Source: Pseudomonas paralactis
GTDB taxonomy: Bacteria > Pseudomonadota > Gammaproteobacteria > Pseudomonadales > Pseudomonadaceae
Assembly: GCF_001439735.1 (NCBI RefSeq)
Contig: NZ_JYLN01000004.1
Location: 372,001 to 436,000, forward strand
Direction: 5' to 3'
DNA length: 64,000 bases
The translations under genes were made by a program, and so were the position numbers. Below are positions 44,598-53,343 of the stretch, piece after piece (the first letter of the stretch is position 1; each line of letters opens with the position of its first letter). Below the pieces are notes generated by a model. It was not told the DNA's origin and did not search any database. It saw only the letters and a list, made by a program, of their open reading frames with translations.

Positions 44598-45776
44598 ATG
44601 CAAGCAAGTCGTTGGGCGCAGGGGTGGATGATTCTGGGTTTGCTGTGGTTTTTGCTGGCAATTGCCTTCGCGCCGACCAACAAGATTTATCAACAAGGGC
44701 TGACGCTTTTTCTCTGGCTGCCGGCGATGGTGTTTGCCTGGTCCGCGCGTGAGCAGCTTAAGGCCGTATGGCATGCCCAACGCTGGTTGTGCCTGATGGT
44801 GGGCCTGCTGGCCGTCTGGGGCTTGATCAGCCTGTTGTGGACCAGCGCCGAAGACCCTTCGCGCGAGGCCAAGCGCTTGCTGTATATCGGTGTGTTCCTG
44901 TTGTTTTTCCCGGTGTTCGCGTGCGGCCAGGCCGAGCGCGTTATTCGTGTGATGCAGTGGGGCGGTTTTGGTCTGGCATTGTCGTCGCTGGTGGCAATCG
45001 TCAAGTTTTATGGCTTTGAGCACAATGCCTGGTCCTCGCGCCTCGAAGGTCTGGGCCAATTGTCCCACCCGATCCTGGGTGCCTATGTCATTGGTCTGGC
45101 TGCCATATGGCTGCTGCACTGGCTCCCTCGTGGCCGCTGGATGCAGATGATGTGGGTACTGTCCATCGCGCTCCTGGGGCTGTTCGTGGTGTTGAGCCAG
45201 AGTCGCGGTGCCGCGCTGGCATTATTGCTCACTGTTGTGGCAATGCCTGCCTGGTACCGTGATCGGCGCACTGTGGTCGTTGCGATCGGCGCGGTCATAG
45301 TGGCGGTGGCGGTATTTTTTGCCATGCAATCGCTGATGCTGGCCCGGGGCGTTTCTTACCGGCCACAAATCTTCATGGCGGCGCTGCAGATGATTTCCGA
45401 GCATCCGTGGACCGGCCTGGGGTTGGGGGGCGGTTACAAGGTATTTGCCGATAACCTCTATTTCGATCACACCCACAACTTGTTCAGTCACGTGGCAATC
45501 GAGTTGGGCCTGCCCGGCCTGTTGCTGTGGTGCGGCTTGTGGTTCGGTGTGCTGTGGCAAGCCTGGAAGGCGCGCGACACGCTCTACGGCAAGGGCATCA
45601 TCGGGATGTGGGTGTTTTCGTTCCTGGCCATGCAGTTCGACGCTGCCAGCCTGACAGGTACGCCGCGGGCCGAGTGGTTCATCTCCTGGTTGCCGGTCGC
45701 ACTGGCCAGTGTTTTGGTCTGGGCTCGGGCCAAGCCCGATGCTTGTGATAAAGTTCGCGTCCTACCCGATCAGTGA
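44598..45776 (+). CDS. waaL: O-antigen ligase WaaL
   Basis: A 392-residue inner membrane protein with about 11 predicted helices that joins O-polysaccharide from its lipid carrier to lipid A-core in the periplasm. The large loop and conserved SQSRGAALALLL plus DHTHNLFSHVAIELGLPG (with the functional histidine) match the Wzy_C/WaaL family. The ATG at 44598 has an AGGAG ribosome site 6 nt upstream; the alternative ATG at 44559 has none. It ends 8 nt before msbA. Confidence 0.9.
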   Translation: MQASRWAQGWMILGLLWFLLAIAFAPTNKIYQQGLTLFLWLPAMVFAWSAREQLKAVWHAQRWLCLMVGLLAVWGLISLLWTSAEDPSREAKRLLYIGVFLLFFPVFACGQAERVIRVMQWGGFGLALSSLVAIVKFYGFEHNAWSSRLEGLGQLSHPILGAYVIGLAAIWLLHWLPRGRWMQMMWVLSIALLGLFVVLSQSRGAALALLLTVVAMPAWYRDRRTVVVAIGAVIVAVAVFFAMQSLMLARGVSYRPQIFMAALQMISEHPWTGLGLGGGYKVFADNLYFDHTHNLFSHVAIELGLPGLLLWCGLWFGVLWQAWKARDTLYGKGIIGMWVFSFLAMQFDAASLTGTPRAEWFISWLPVALASVLVWARAKPDACDKVRVLPDQ

Positions 45777-45784
45777 GCTTGACC

Positions 45785-47593
45785 ATGAGTGACGCACCGC
45801 CCAAAGCGGACCAAGAGTCCAGCCTGAAAATTTATCTCAGGCTGCTGGGCTATGTGAAACCCTACGTTGGCATGTTTCTGCTGAGTATTGTGGGCTTCGT
45901 GATCTTCGCGTCCACCCAGCCGATGCTCGCCGGAATTCTCAAATACTTCGTGGACGGCTTGAGTAACCCGGACGTGGTGTTCCTGCCCCAGGTCCCGCTC
46001 TTCAAGGATTTGAAGCTGTTGATGGCCGTGCCGTTGCTGATCATTCTGATCGCTGCGTGGCAAGGGCTGGGGTCCTTCCTGGGCAACTACTACCTGGCCA
46101 AGGTTTCCCTGGGGCTGGTGCATGACCTGCGCGTCCAGTTGTTCAATAAACTGCTGGTCCTGCCTAACCGCTACTTCGACTCCCATAACTCGGGGCATTT
46201 GATTTCCCGTATTACCTTCAACGTGACCATGGTCACCGGCGCGGCCACGGATGCAATCAAGGTTGTGATCCGTGAGGGTCTGACGGTGGTATTCCTGTTC
46301 GGCTACCTGTTGTGGATGAACTGGAAACTCACCTTGGTGATGCTGGCGATCCTTCCGTTGATCGCGATCATGGTGGGTAGCACCAGTAAGAAATTCCGCA
46401 AGCAGAGCAAGAAGATCCAGGTGGCCATGGGCGACGTTACCCATGTGGCCTCGGAAACCATCCAGGGCTACCGCGTGGTACGCAGCTTCGGTGGCGAAGG
46501 TTATGAGCAGCGCCGCTTTGCCGCTGCCAGCCAAGGCAATACCGACAAGCAGCTGCGCATGAACAAGACCGGCGCGGTCTATACGCCGATGCTGCAACTG
46601 GTGATCTACACCGCCATGGCCGTGCTGATGTTCCTGGTGCTGTTGCTGCGTGGCGATGCCACGGCCGGTGACCTGGTAGCCTACATCACCGCCGCAGGCC
46701 TGTTGCCCAAGCCGATCCGTCAGTTGTCGGAAGTCAGCTCGACCATCCAGAAGGGTGTGGCTGGCGCCGAGAGTATCTTCGAGCAGCTGGATGAAGAACC
46801 TGAGGTGGACACTGGGACGGTTGAGCGTGAACGCGTCAGCGGCCGCCTGGACGTGCGCAACCTTAGCTTCACCTACCCGGGGGCGGAGCGTGAAGTGCTC
46901 AAGAATATCTCCTTCAGCGCAGCGCCTGGACAGATGGTCGCCCTGGTTGGACGTTCGGGCAGTGGCAAATCGACCCTTGCCAGTCTGATCCCGCGTTTCT
47001 ATCACCACGAAACGGGAGAAATCCTGTTGGACGAGGTAGAAATCGAAGACTACCGTCTGCGCAACCTGCGCCGGCATGTGGCCCAGGTGACCCAGCATGT
47101 CACCCTGTTCAATGACACCGTTGCCAACAACATTGCCTACGGGGACCTTGCCGACGCTCCGCGTGCCGACATCGAGAAAGCCGCTGCCGATGCCTACGCC
47201 ATGGACTTCATCTCCGAGCTGCCAAATGGTCTTGACACTGAAGTCGGTGAAAACGGTGTGCTGCTCTCCGGTGGGCAGCGTCAGCGCCTGGCAATTGCCC
47301 GGGCCTTGCTGAAAAATGCGCCACTATTGATTCTGGATGAGGCGACTTCTGCACTGGATACCGAATCGGAACGGCATATTCAAGCAGCGCTGGACAAGGT
47401 CATGAAGGGCCGTACCACTCTGGTAATCGCGCATCGCTTGTCGACTATCGAGAAAGCTGACCTGATTCTGGTAATGGACCACGGCGAGATTGTCGAGCGT
47501 GGTACACACGTCCAATTGCTGGCCATGGGCGGCTATTACTCGCGCCTGCACGCCATGGGGCTGGACGAACCGGTGAAGAACGACATTACCTGA
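45785..47593 (+). CDS. msbA: lipid A export ABC transporter MsbA
   Basis: A 602-residue ABC half-transporter that flips lipid A-core across the inner membrane. Six N-terminal membrane helices are followed by the ATPase domain with Walker A VGRSGSGKST, signature LSGGQRQRLAIARAL and Walker B LLILDEATSALD. The ATG at 45785 gives the usual MSDAPPK-type start; a GTG 4 codons upstream is less likely. A hairpin follows the gene. Confidence 0.95.
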   Translation: MSDAPPKADQESSLKIYLRLLGYVKPYVGMFLLSIVGFVIFASTQPMLAGILKYFVDGLSNPDVVFLPQVPLFKDLKLLMAVPLLIILIAAWQGLGSFLGNYYLAKVSLGLVHDLRVQLFNKLLVLPNRYFDSHNSGHLISRITFNVTMVTGAATDAIKVVIREGLTVVFLFGYLLWMNWKLTLVMLAILPLIAIMVGSTSKKFRKQSKKIQVAMGDVTHVASETIQGYRVVRSFGGEGYEQRRFAAASQGNTDKQLRMNKTGAVYTPMLQLVIYTAMAVLMFLVLLLRGDATAGDLVAYITAAGLLPKPIRQLSEVSSTIQKGVAGAESIFEQLDEEPEVDTGTVERERVSGRLDVRNLSFTYPGAEREVLKNISFSAAPGQMVALVGRSGSGKSTLASLIPRFYHHETGEILLDEVEIEDYRLRNLRRHVAQVTQHVTLFNDTVANNIAYGDLADAPRADIEKAAADAYAMDFISELPNGLDTEVGENGVLLSGGQRQRLAIARALLKNAPLLILDEATSALDTESERHIQAALDKVMKGRTTLVIAHRLSTIEKADLILVMDHGEIVERGTHVQLLAMGGYYSRLHAMGLDEPVKNDIT

Positions 47594-47599
47594 TGCTGC

Positions 47600-47618
47600 G
47601 GGGCGTGCAATACGCCCC
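47600..47618 (+). terminator. weak hairpin after msbA
   Basis: GGGGCGT pairs perfectly with ACGCCCC around GCAAT. Only a broken T-tract (GATGTTTGT) follows, so read-through into the sulfotransferase gene is likely. Confidence 0.4.
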
Positions 47619-47686
47619 GATGTTTGTATCCAGCCGCTTACAGGCTTGACCAAAGCCAAATAATTCGCTGCCTATCGTTTGTTATG

Positions 47687-47723
47687 TTGGCCTTCTCGAT
47701 TCGGATGAGAACGAGAAGGCCAA
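47687..47723 (+). other. perfect 12-bp hairpin just before the sulfotransferase gene
   Basis: TTGGCCTTCTCG (47687-47698) pairs perfectly with CGAGAAGGCCAA (47712-47723) around a 13-nt loop, ending 21 nt before the sulfotransferase ATG. It may be an attenuator or a leader structure. A -35-like TTGACC (47646-47651) lies upstream, without a good -10. Confidence 0.5.
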
Positions 47724-47744
47724 CCTTCTTGCGTGGGTGATGAA

Positions 47745-48449
47745 ATGTTGCAACGTCTATTCTGGAAACTGCTTCCCAAGCAACAACGGATGTTTCTGAT
47801 GGGGCGGTTGTCGGTAGTCGATCGTCAGGCGGTGAACAAATCCCTGTCTGGGGCGATCGCGCTCAATCCTGCTTTTGAGCGACGCAGGTGCGTATTTATC
47901 CACGTGCCAAAATGTGCAGGCAGCAGCGTTTGCTCCGCACTTCTGGATGGACGCTGGCCGGGGCATCTGCCCTATTACTGGTACCAGCAGCAATTCCCGG
48001 AACACTGCGAACGCAGTTTCAAGTTCGCTTTCGTACGCGATCCGCTGGAGCGTGCCTACTCGGCCTATACCTATCTGCGCAGCAGTCAGACCGATGGCCG
48101 CGATCAGCAAGCTCGGACGCTGTTGTCCAGCTACCGAGACTTTGACCATTTCGTGGCGGGGTGGCTGCACCCGGACAACCTGCGCCGCCAACTGCACTTC
48201 GCCCCACAGACCGACTTTCTAGTCGATCACATGGGCCTGATGGCCATGGATTTTCTCGGGCGCCACGAGTCATTGGATCTAGACTTCCAGTACCTGTGTG
48301 AACGCCTCGGCGTGAACGCATCCTTGCCGCATCTGAATACGTCCCTGGCTCGCCGCAGCGAACCGGTCAAGACGTTTTGCTCCACGCGTACCCGCCGCCT
48401 GGTTCGGCGTGCCTATATACGCGACTACGAGGTCCTGGGTTATGAGTAA
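47745..48449 (+). CDS. family 2 sulfotransferase, probably acting on a surface glycan
   Basis: A 234-residue PAPS-dependent sulfotransferase. The 5'-phosphosulfate loop is IHVPKCAGSS (52-61) and the 3'-phosphate motif is FVRDPLERAYSAY (96-108, R98 and S106). There is no signal peptide, so it acts in the cytoplasm. The gene lies inside the LPS core cluster and is directly followed (8-base overlap) by an APS kinase that would make its PAPS. The acceptor, probably an LPS core or O-antigen sugar, is inferred from context. The ATG at 47745 is chosen; a GTG four codons earlier is also possible. Confidence 0.82.
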   Translation: MLQRLFWKLLPKQQRMFLMGRLSVVDRQAVNKSLSGAIALNPAFERRRCVFIHVPKCAGSSVCSALLDGRWPGHLPYYWYQQQFPEHCERSFKFAFVRDPLERAYSAYTYLRSSQTDGRDQQARTLLSSYRDFDHFVAGWLHPDNLRRQLHFAPQTDFLVDHMGLMAMDFLGRHESLDLDFQYLCERLGVNASLPHLNTSLARRSEPVKTFCSTRTRRLVRRAYIRDYEVLGYE

Positions 48450-49050
48450 CCACTCTGCATCCAATGAATCTGCCGTCATCCGGCCCTTCGCCTTGTCGTT
48501 ATCGGTGCAGGCGCGGGCGGCACTCAAGCATCAACAACCGTGCTGCCTGTGGCTGACGGGCCTGTCCGGGTCCGGCAAGTCGACCCTGGCTAATGCCCTT
48601 GAAGTGCGGCTCAGCGAGCAGGGGCGGCATACCTTCGTGCTCGATGGCGATAACTTGCGTACCGGTTTGTGCAGTGACCTTGGTATGAGCGATACGGCGC
48701 GCAAAGAAAATATCCGACGCATTGGCGAAGTGGCGCGGCTCATGGTGGATGCCGGATTGATAGTGATTGTCTCGGCCATATCGCCATTCAGCATTGATCG
48801 GGCGTCGGCCAGGGCGTTGTTCGGGGTTGGGCAGTTTTTTGAGATTTACATCAGTACGCCGTTTGCCGTTTGTGCCCGGCGCGACCCCAAGGGCTTGTAC
48901 CGTGCGGCACTGGACGGGCGTATCAAGCGGTTCACCGGCCTGGACAGCCCTTACGAGGCGCCGCTGGCAGCCGACTGCGAGATCAACACCGATACGGTGG
49001 GCATAACCGAGGCGGTGGATCGTATTCTGGCGAGCGTGCTCAAAAAATGA
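48442..49050 (+). CDS. cysC: adenylyl-sulfate (APS) kinase CysC
   Basis: A 202-residue stand-alone APS kinase, converting APS and ATP to PAPS. It has the P-loop GLSGSGKST (40-48), DGDNLRTGL and the lid motif FTGLDSPYEAP after RDPKGLYRAALDG. Pseudomonads reduce APS directly and do not need PAPS for cysteine synthesis, so this enzyme most likely feeds the sulfotransferase gene it overlaps by 8 bases. No ATP sulfurylase gene is nearby; APS would come from CysDN made elsewhere. Confidence 0.92.
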   Translation: MSNHSASNESAVIRPFALSLSVQARAALKHQQPCCLWLTGLSGSGKSTLANALEVRLSEQGRHTFVLDGDNLRTGLCSDLGMSDTARKENIRRIGEVARLMVDAGLIVIVSAISPFSIDRASARALFGVGQFFEIYISTPFAVCARRDPKGLYRAALDGRIKRFTGLDSPYEAPLAADCEINTDTVGITEAVDRILASVLKK

Positions 49051-49113
49051 TCCGTTTTGCTACGTGATGTACAGCGGTTAAAGCTCTCGAACTAGACGGC
49101 GCTCACCCTGTGC

Positions 49114-49119
49114 TAATAT
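49114..49119 (+). promoter_or_regulatory. possible -10 box upstream of hldE
   Basis: A TAATAT box 35 nt before the hldE ATG without a clear -35. It may allow hldE expression independent of the preceding genes. Confidence 0.25.
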
Positions 49120-49153
49120 CGCTGCCCTGTTCATTTTGTATGTGGGTTGCTCC

Positions 49154-50578
49154 ATGAAGTTGTCCATGCCGCGATTCAATCAAGCCGCTGTCTTGGTGGT
49201 CGGCGATGTCATGCTCGACCGTTACTGGCATGGTGGTACCTCACGGATTTCCCCTGAGGCGCCGGTACCGGTCGTCAAGGTCGAGCAAATCGAAGACCGC
49301 CCAGGTGGCGCTGCCAACGTCGCGCTCAATATTGCTGCCCTCGGCGCTCCGGCCTCCCTGGTGGGGGTGACCGGCGACGACGAAGCTGCCGAAAGCCTGG
49401 CCAACAGCCTGCAGGGTGCCGGCGTGCGTGCACTGTTCCAGCGCATCGCCCATCAGCCGACGATCGTCAAGCTGCGGGTCATGAGCCGTCATCAGCAGTT
49501 GCTGCGTATCGATTTCGAAGAACCCTTCGCCACCGACGCCCTGGCCCTTGGCGATCAGGTCGAGGCACTGCTCGAAGGTATCAAGGTGCTGGTGTTGTCC
49601 GACTACGGCAAAGGCGCCTTGCAGAATCACCAGGTGTTGATCCAGGCCGCCAAGGCTCGCAACATTCCGGTACTCGCCGATCCCAAGGGCAAGGACTTCT
49701 CGGTTTATCGAGGCGCCAGCCTGCTCACGCCCAACCTCAGTGAGTTCGAAACCATCGTCGGCGGTTGCGCCGATGAGCACGAACTGGTGAGCAAGGGCGC
49801 GGTGCTGATGGCCGATCTCGATCTGGGCGCCCTGCTGGTGACCCGTGGCGAGCACGGCATGACCCTGCTGCGTCCGGGCCATCCGGCGATGCACCTGCCG
49901 GCGCGTGCCCGTGAAGTGTTCGACGTTACCGGTGCCGGTGACACCGTGATTTCCACCCTGGCGGCGTCTATCGCGGCCGGTGAGGAGCTGCCCCACGCCG
50001 TGGCCCTGGCCAACCTGGCCGCAGGCATTGTGGTGGGCAAGCTGGGTACTGCGGCCATCAGCGCACCGGAATTGCGCCGTGCGATCCAGCGCTCCGAAGG
50101 TTCGGAGCGCGGCGTGCTGGGGCTGGAGCAATTGCTGCTGGCGATTGATGATGCCCGTGCCCATAACGAAAGCATTGTGTTCACCAACGGTTGCTTTGAC
50201 ATCCTGCACGCCGGGCATGTGACGTACCTGGAGCAGGCGAGTGCCCAAGGCGATCGCTTGATCGTCGCGGTCAACGATGATGCATCGGTCAGTCGCTTGA
50301 AAGGCCCGGGCCGCCCGATCAACAGTGTGGATCGGCGCATGGCGGTATTGGCGGGTCTGGGCGCAGTGGACTGGGTGATCAGCTTCTCCGAGGGCACCCC
50401 GGAAAACCTGCTGGCCCAGGTCAAGCCGGACGTGCTGGTCAAGGGCGGTGACTACACGGTTGAGCAGGTGGTCGGTGCTGATATCGTCAGTGCCTACGGT
50501 GGCACAGTAAAAGTGCTGGGGCTGGTTGAAAACAGCTCTACTACGGCGATTGTCGAGAAAATTCGTAACAATGATTAA
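49154..50578 (+). CDS. hldE: bifunctional heptose-7-phosphate kinase/heptose-1-phosphate adenylyltransferase
   Basis: A 474-residue enzyme that makes ADP-heptose for the inner core. The N-terminal ribokinase-type domain has RPGGAANVALNIAALG and DVTGAGDTVISTL; the C-terminal cytidylyltransferase-like domain has FTNGCFDILHAGHVTYL. The ATG at 49154 gives the family start (MKLSMPRFNQAAVLVVGDVMLDRYW, not quoted in full). It overlaps the next gene by 8 bases. Confidence 0.95.
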   Translation: MKLSMPRFNQAAVLVVGDVMLDRYWHGGTSRISPEAPVPVVKVEQIEDRPGGAANVALNIAALGAPASLVGVTGDDEAAESLANSLQGAGVRALFQRIAHQPTIVKLRVMSRHQQLLRIDFEEPFATDALALGDQVEALLEGIKVLVLSDYGKGALQNHQVLIQAAKARNIPVLADPKGKDFSVYRGASLLTPNLSEFETIVGGCADEHELVSKGAVLMADLDLGALLVTRGEHGMTLLRPGHPAMHLPARAREVFDVTGAGDTVISTLAASIAAGEELPHAVALANLAAGIVVGKLGTAAISAPELRRAIQRSEGSERGVLGLEQLLLAIDDARAHNESIVFTNGCFDILHAGHVTYLEQASAQGDRLIVAVNDDASVSRLKGPGRPINSVDRRMAVLAGLGAVDWVISFSEGTPENLLAQVKPDVLVKGGDYTVEQVVGADIVSAYGGTVKVLGLVENSSTTAIVEKIRNND

Positions 50579-51506
50579 AGTCGATCCATTGATATTGATC
50601 ACTGGCGGCGCGGGCTTCATTGGCTCGCACCTGGTCGAGGCGCTGGTAGCCAAGGGCTATCGCGTGCGTGTGCTGGATAACTTGTCCACTGGCAAGCGCA
50701 GTAACCTGCCGTTGGACAATCCGCAGGTGGAGCTGCTGGAGGGGGATGTCGCAAATGCGACGTTGCTGGCGCATGCCGCTGTCGGTGCGATGGCGGTGGT
50801 GCACCTGGCTGCGGTGGCTTCGGTACAGGCGTCGGTGGACGATCCGGTCAGCACGCACCAGAGCAATTTTGTCGGCACCCTGAATGTCTGCGAAGCCATG
50901 CGCAAAGCTGGTGTAAAGCGCGTGGTGTATGCATCGAGTGCTGCGGTGTATGGCAACAACGGCGAAGGTGCGTCGATCGACGAAGCCACCGTCAAGGCAC
51001 CGTTGACGCCCTACGCGTCCGACAAGCTGGCCGGTGAGCATTACTTTGACTTCTACCGCCGCCAGCATGGCCTGGAGCCGGTGATCTTCCGTTTCTTCAA
51101 TATATTTGGGCCTCGGCAGGACCCGTCATCGCCGTACTCCGGCGTGATCAGCATCTTTAGTGAGCGCGTTCAGCAGGGCCTGCCGATTACCGTGTTTGGC
51201 GATGGCGAGCAAACCCGTGACTTCATGTACGTGCAAGACCTGGTCGATGTACTGGTGCAGGCTATCGAGTCCCCGGATACTCCGTTGGGGGCGATCAACG
51301 TAGGTTGGAACCGTACCACTACGCTTAAGCAAGTATTGCAAGCTCTGGAGGAGGTGGTGGGCACGTTGCCAACCGTCACTTACGGGCCGGCGCGCTCGGG
51401 CGATATTCGCCATTCGCGCGCCAACAATCAGCGATTGTTGGCGAGTTTTACACTGCCTGAGCCTACCCCTTTGAAGAGGGGGCTGGAGCGCTTGCTCAAT
51501 AGCTGA
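50571..51506 (+). CDS. NAD-dependent sugar nucleotide epimerase (SDR, GalE-like)
   Basis: A 311-residue extended SDR enzyme with the NAD motif GGAGFIGSHLVEAL, the serine in VVYASSAAVYG and the YASDK catalytic pair. It resembles UDP-glucose/UDP-GlcNAc 4-epimerases; the substrate is not certain. Its overlap with hldE (8 bases) puts it in the core operon, where it could supply UDP-Gal or UDP-GalNAc for the core or O-antigen. The reading frame extends 15 codons upstream inside hldE, but the ATG at 50571 precedes the conserved start. Confidence 0.85.
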   Translation: MIKVDPLILITGGAGFIGSHLVEALVAKGYRVRVLDNLSTGKRSNLPLDNPQVELLEGDVANATLLAHAAVGAMAVVHLAAVASVQASVDDPVSTHQSNFVGTLNVCEAMRKAGVKRVVYASSAAVYGNNGEGASIDEATVKAPLTPYASDKLAGEHYFDFYRRQHGLEPVIFRFFNIFGPRQDPSSPYSGVISIFSERVQQGLPITVFGDGEQTRDFMYVQDLVDVLVQAIESPDTPLGAINVGWNRTTTLKQVLQALEEVVGTLPTVTYGPARSGDIRHSRANNQRLLASFTLPEPTPLKRGLERLLNS

Positions 51507-51523
51507 TCAGCGCTTGCTCGCGC

Positions 51524-52489
51524 CTACAGTTTGTTTTTCTTCGGCACGATCTTGCGCAGCATCTGCCGCGCCTTGCCGGTCAAGCGCTTGAGCTTCGAGT
51601 CCTTTTCCGGTTCTGCGAGGCCTTGCTGGCGCAGCCAATCCTTCCAGCGAATCCGCTCATCGCGCACCAGCCAGCCCTCTTGCCGGGCAAAGCTTTCGGC
51701 CAGGTACAAACCGCGTGTGCTGGCCGGGTAGAGCTGATCTTTCTTGACGGTATACAGTTCGGCCAACGGCTCGCCGTCTTTCAATGGCATCAGGTACAGG
51801 TCCGGACGCTGGCGATCCAGGCGCGCCACCAGTTGGTCGCCTTCCAGGCGCTCATCCACATGGAACAAGCTGAGGGACTTGGCTTCCTTTGGCACTTCCA
51901 GGCGCAAGTCATAGATCAATTGCAGCGACGCCGTCGGCAGGTGCACGTAGGCCCGTGGGCGCTCGATCAGTTGCGTGGTGGCGCAGCGTACCGGGCGTGC
52001 GGCGCCGGACAAGGGGCTCAGACGAAACGGCAGGGCTTCGCGGTAATGCAGGGCGGCGGAGTAGGGCGCCGGTAGCCAGGTGTCGTTGAAGCGCCCGCCG
52101 AGCCAGCCTTCAGGCGTCTCCAGCAGGCACTCTTCGGCAATTTCCTGTATGGCGGTATGCAGCGGCAGGTTCAATTCATGGGCCGGGACGTAGCCGGAGA
52201 TCAGCTTGAGCACCACATCGCCGCGGTCCTGGCGACGCTGGCGCACCAACACCCAGTAATCCTTGTTTTGCCAGTGCAACGTCAAGCGCACAGAAACGCC
52301 GAGGTTCGCCAGTTCCAGGGCGAAGCGTTCGGCGTCCGGCACCTCGACCGGCTTGCGCCGTTGCAGGGTCTGGGCGAAGTTGAGCGGCATACCGACGCTC
52401 TGGTAGCTCAGGCCTTCGGGGGTGGCTTCGACGTGCAGCGGCAGTGTCTTGAAGTTGCTGGGGTTCTTTCTTATGAGCGTACGCGGCAT
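51524..52489 (-). CDS. Pseudomonas protein with degenerate Nudix box (often misnamed ABC ATPase)
   Basis: A 321-residue soluble protein conserved in pseudomonads and often labelled metal ABC transporter ATPase, although there is no Walker A or ABC signature in it. The segment GYVPAHELNLPLHTAIQEI, running on into AEECL, resembles a Nudix box with a two-residue insertion and glutamine and leucine in place of the conserved arginine and glycine. The C-terminus is basic (KLKRLTGKARQMLRKIVPKKNKL, not quoted in full). The ATG at 52489 has AAGGAG 6 nt upstream. It faces the core operon, downstream of the aldo/keto reductase. Function unknown. Confidence 0.7.
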   Translation of the reverse strand: MPRTLIRKNPSNFKTLPLHVEATPEGLSYQSVGMPLNFAQTLQRRKPVEVPDAERFALELANLGVSVRLTLHWQNKDYWVLVRQRRQDRGDVVLKLISGYVPAHELNLPLHTAIQEIAEECLLETPEGWLGGRFNDTWLPAPYSAALHYREALPFRLSPLSGAARPVRCATTQLIERPRAYVHLPTASLQLIYDLRLEVPKEAKSLSLFHVDERLEGDQLVARLDRQRPDLYLMPLKDGEPLAELYTVKKDQLYPASTRGLYLAESFARQEGWLVRDERIRWKDWLRQQGLAEPEKDSKLKRLTGKARQMLRKIVPKKNKL

Positions 52490-52530
52490 GTCGGCTCCTT
52501 TGTGCGACGGGGTCGGCCGCGTGGGCGGCA

Positions 52531-53343
52531 TCAGAGTTGACGGATGACTCGGGCAGCGGTTGCCACGTTATGGGCCAGGTGCAGCGGATTAATGGTCCCG
52601 ACAATAGCACTGGCGACGCCCGTTTGCGCAAACAACAGCTGGAAACTGGCATGAATTGGATCCATTCCTGGCTCCAGGCACACGTGACCGCTGGCCAGGG
52701 CTTTTTTTACCAGGATGCCTTTGCCATGGGTGGTCGCGTAATCGATCACGGCTTTCTCGGCCTGTTCATTGAGGTTATAGGTGACCATCGCGCAATCGCC
52801 CTGTTCCAGCGCCTTGATGCCGCCTTCGACGGTTTTGCCGGAGAAGCCGAAACCGCCAATCTTGCCGTCCTGCTTCAGTTGGGCCAGGGTCTGGTATACC
52901 TCGCAGTCGTTGAGGATATGCAAGTCGTTCCCGTCGGAGTGCACCAGCACCAGGTCGATAAAATCCGTTTCAAGGCGTTTCAGGCTACGTTCGATCGACA
53001 TCCGCGTATGGGCTGCGCTGAAATCGTGATGAGACACCCCATCGGCAAACTCTTCGCCGACCTTGCTGACAATCACCCAGTCGTTGCGCTGGCCACGCAG
53101 CAGCGGGCCCAGGCGTTCTTCACTCATGCCGTAGGCGGGCGCGGTGTCGATCAGGTTGATACCCAGCTCGCGAGCCTGGCGCAGCAGCATTCGCGCCTCG
53201 TCGTCCCCAGGGATCTGAAAGCCGCTGGGGTATTTAACCCCTTGGTCGCGGCCCAGCTTGACGGTGCCCAGGCCCAATGGCGACACCAGCAGGCCAGTGT
53301 TGCCCAGTGGGCGATGCAGGTCGTGCAGGGTTGGCAGGCTCAT
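52531..53343 (-). CDS. aldo/keto reductase
   Basis: A 270-residue (beta/alpha)8 NADPH-dependent oxidoreductase. It has the catalytic aspartate and tyrosine in DTAPAYGMSEE, the lysine in VIVSKVGEE and the histidine in LVLVHSDG, followed by GFGFSGKT. Substrate unknown. It overlaps the FAD oxidoreductase gene by 4 bases, so the two are probably co-transcribed, as in P. aeruginosa (PA4992/PA4991). Confidence 0.88.
   Translation of the reverse strand: MSLPTLHDLHRPLGNTGLLVSPLGLGTVKLGRDQGVKYPSGFQIPGDDEARMLLRQARELGINLIDTAPAYGMSEERLGPLLRGQRNDWVIVSKVGEEFADGVSHHDFSAAHTRMSIERSLKRLETDFIDLVLVHSDGNDLHILNDCEVYQTLAQLKQDGKIGGFGFSGKTVEGGIKALEQGDCAMVTYNLNEQAEKAVIDYATTHGKGILVKKALASGHVCLEPGMDPIHASFQLLFAQTGVASAIVGTINPLHLAHNVATAARVIRQL

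Noticed and set aside
51524..52489. Label 'metal ABC transporter ATPase'
   Set aside because: No Walker A, Walker B or LSGGQ motif can be found in the protein.
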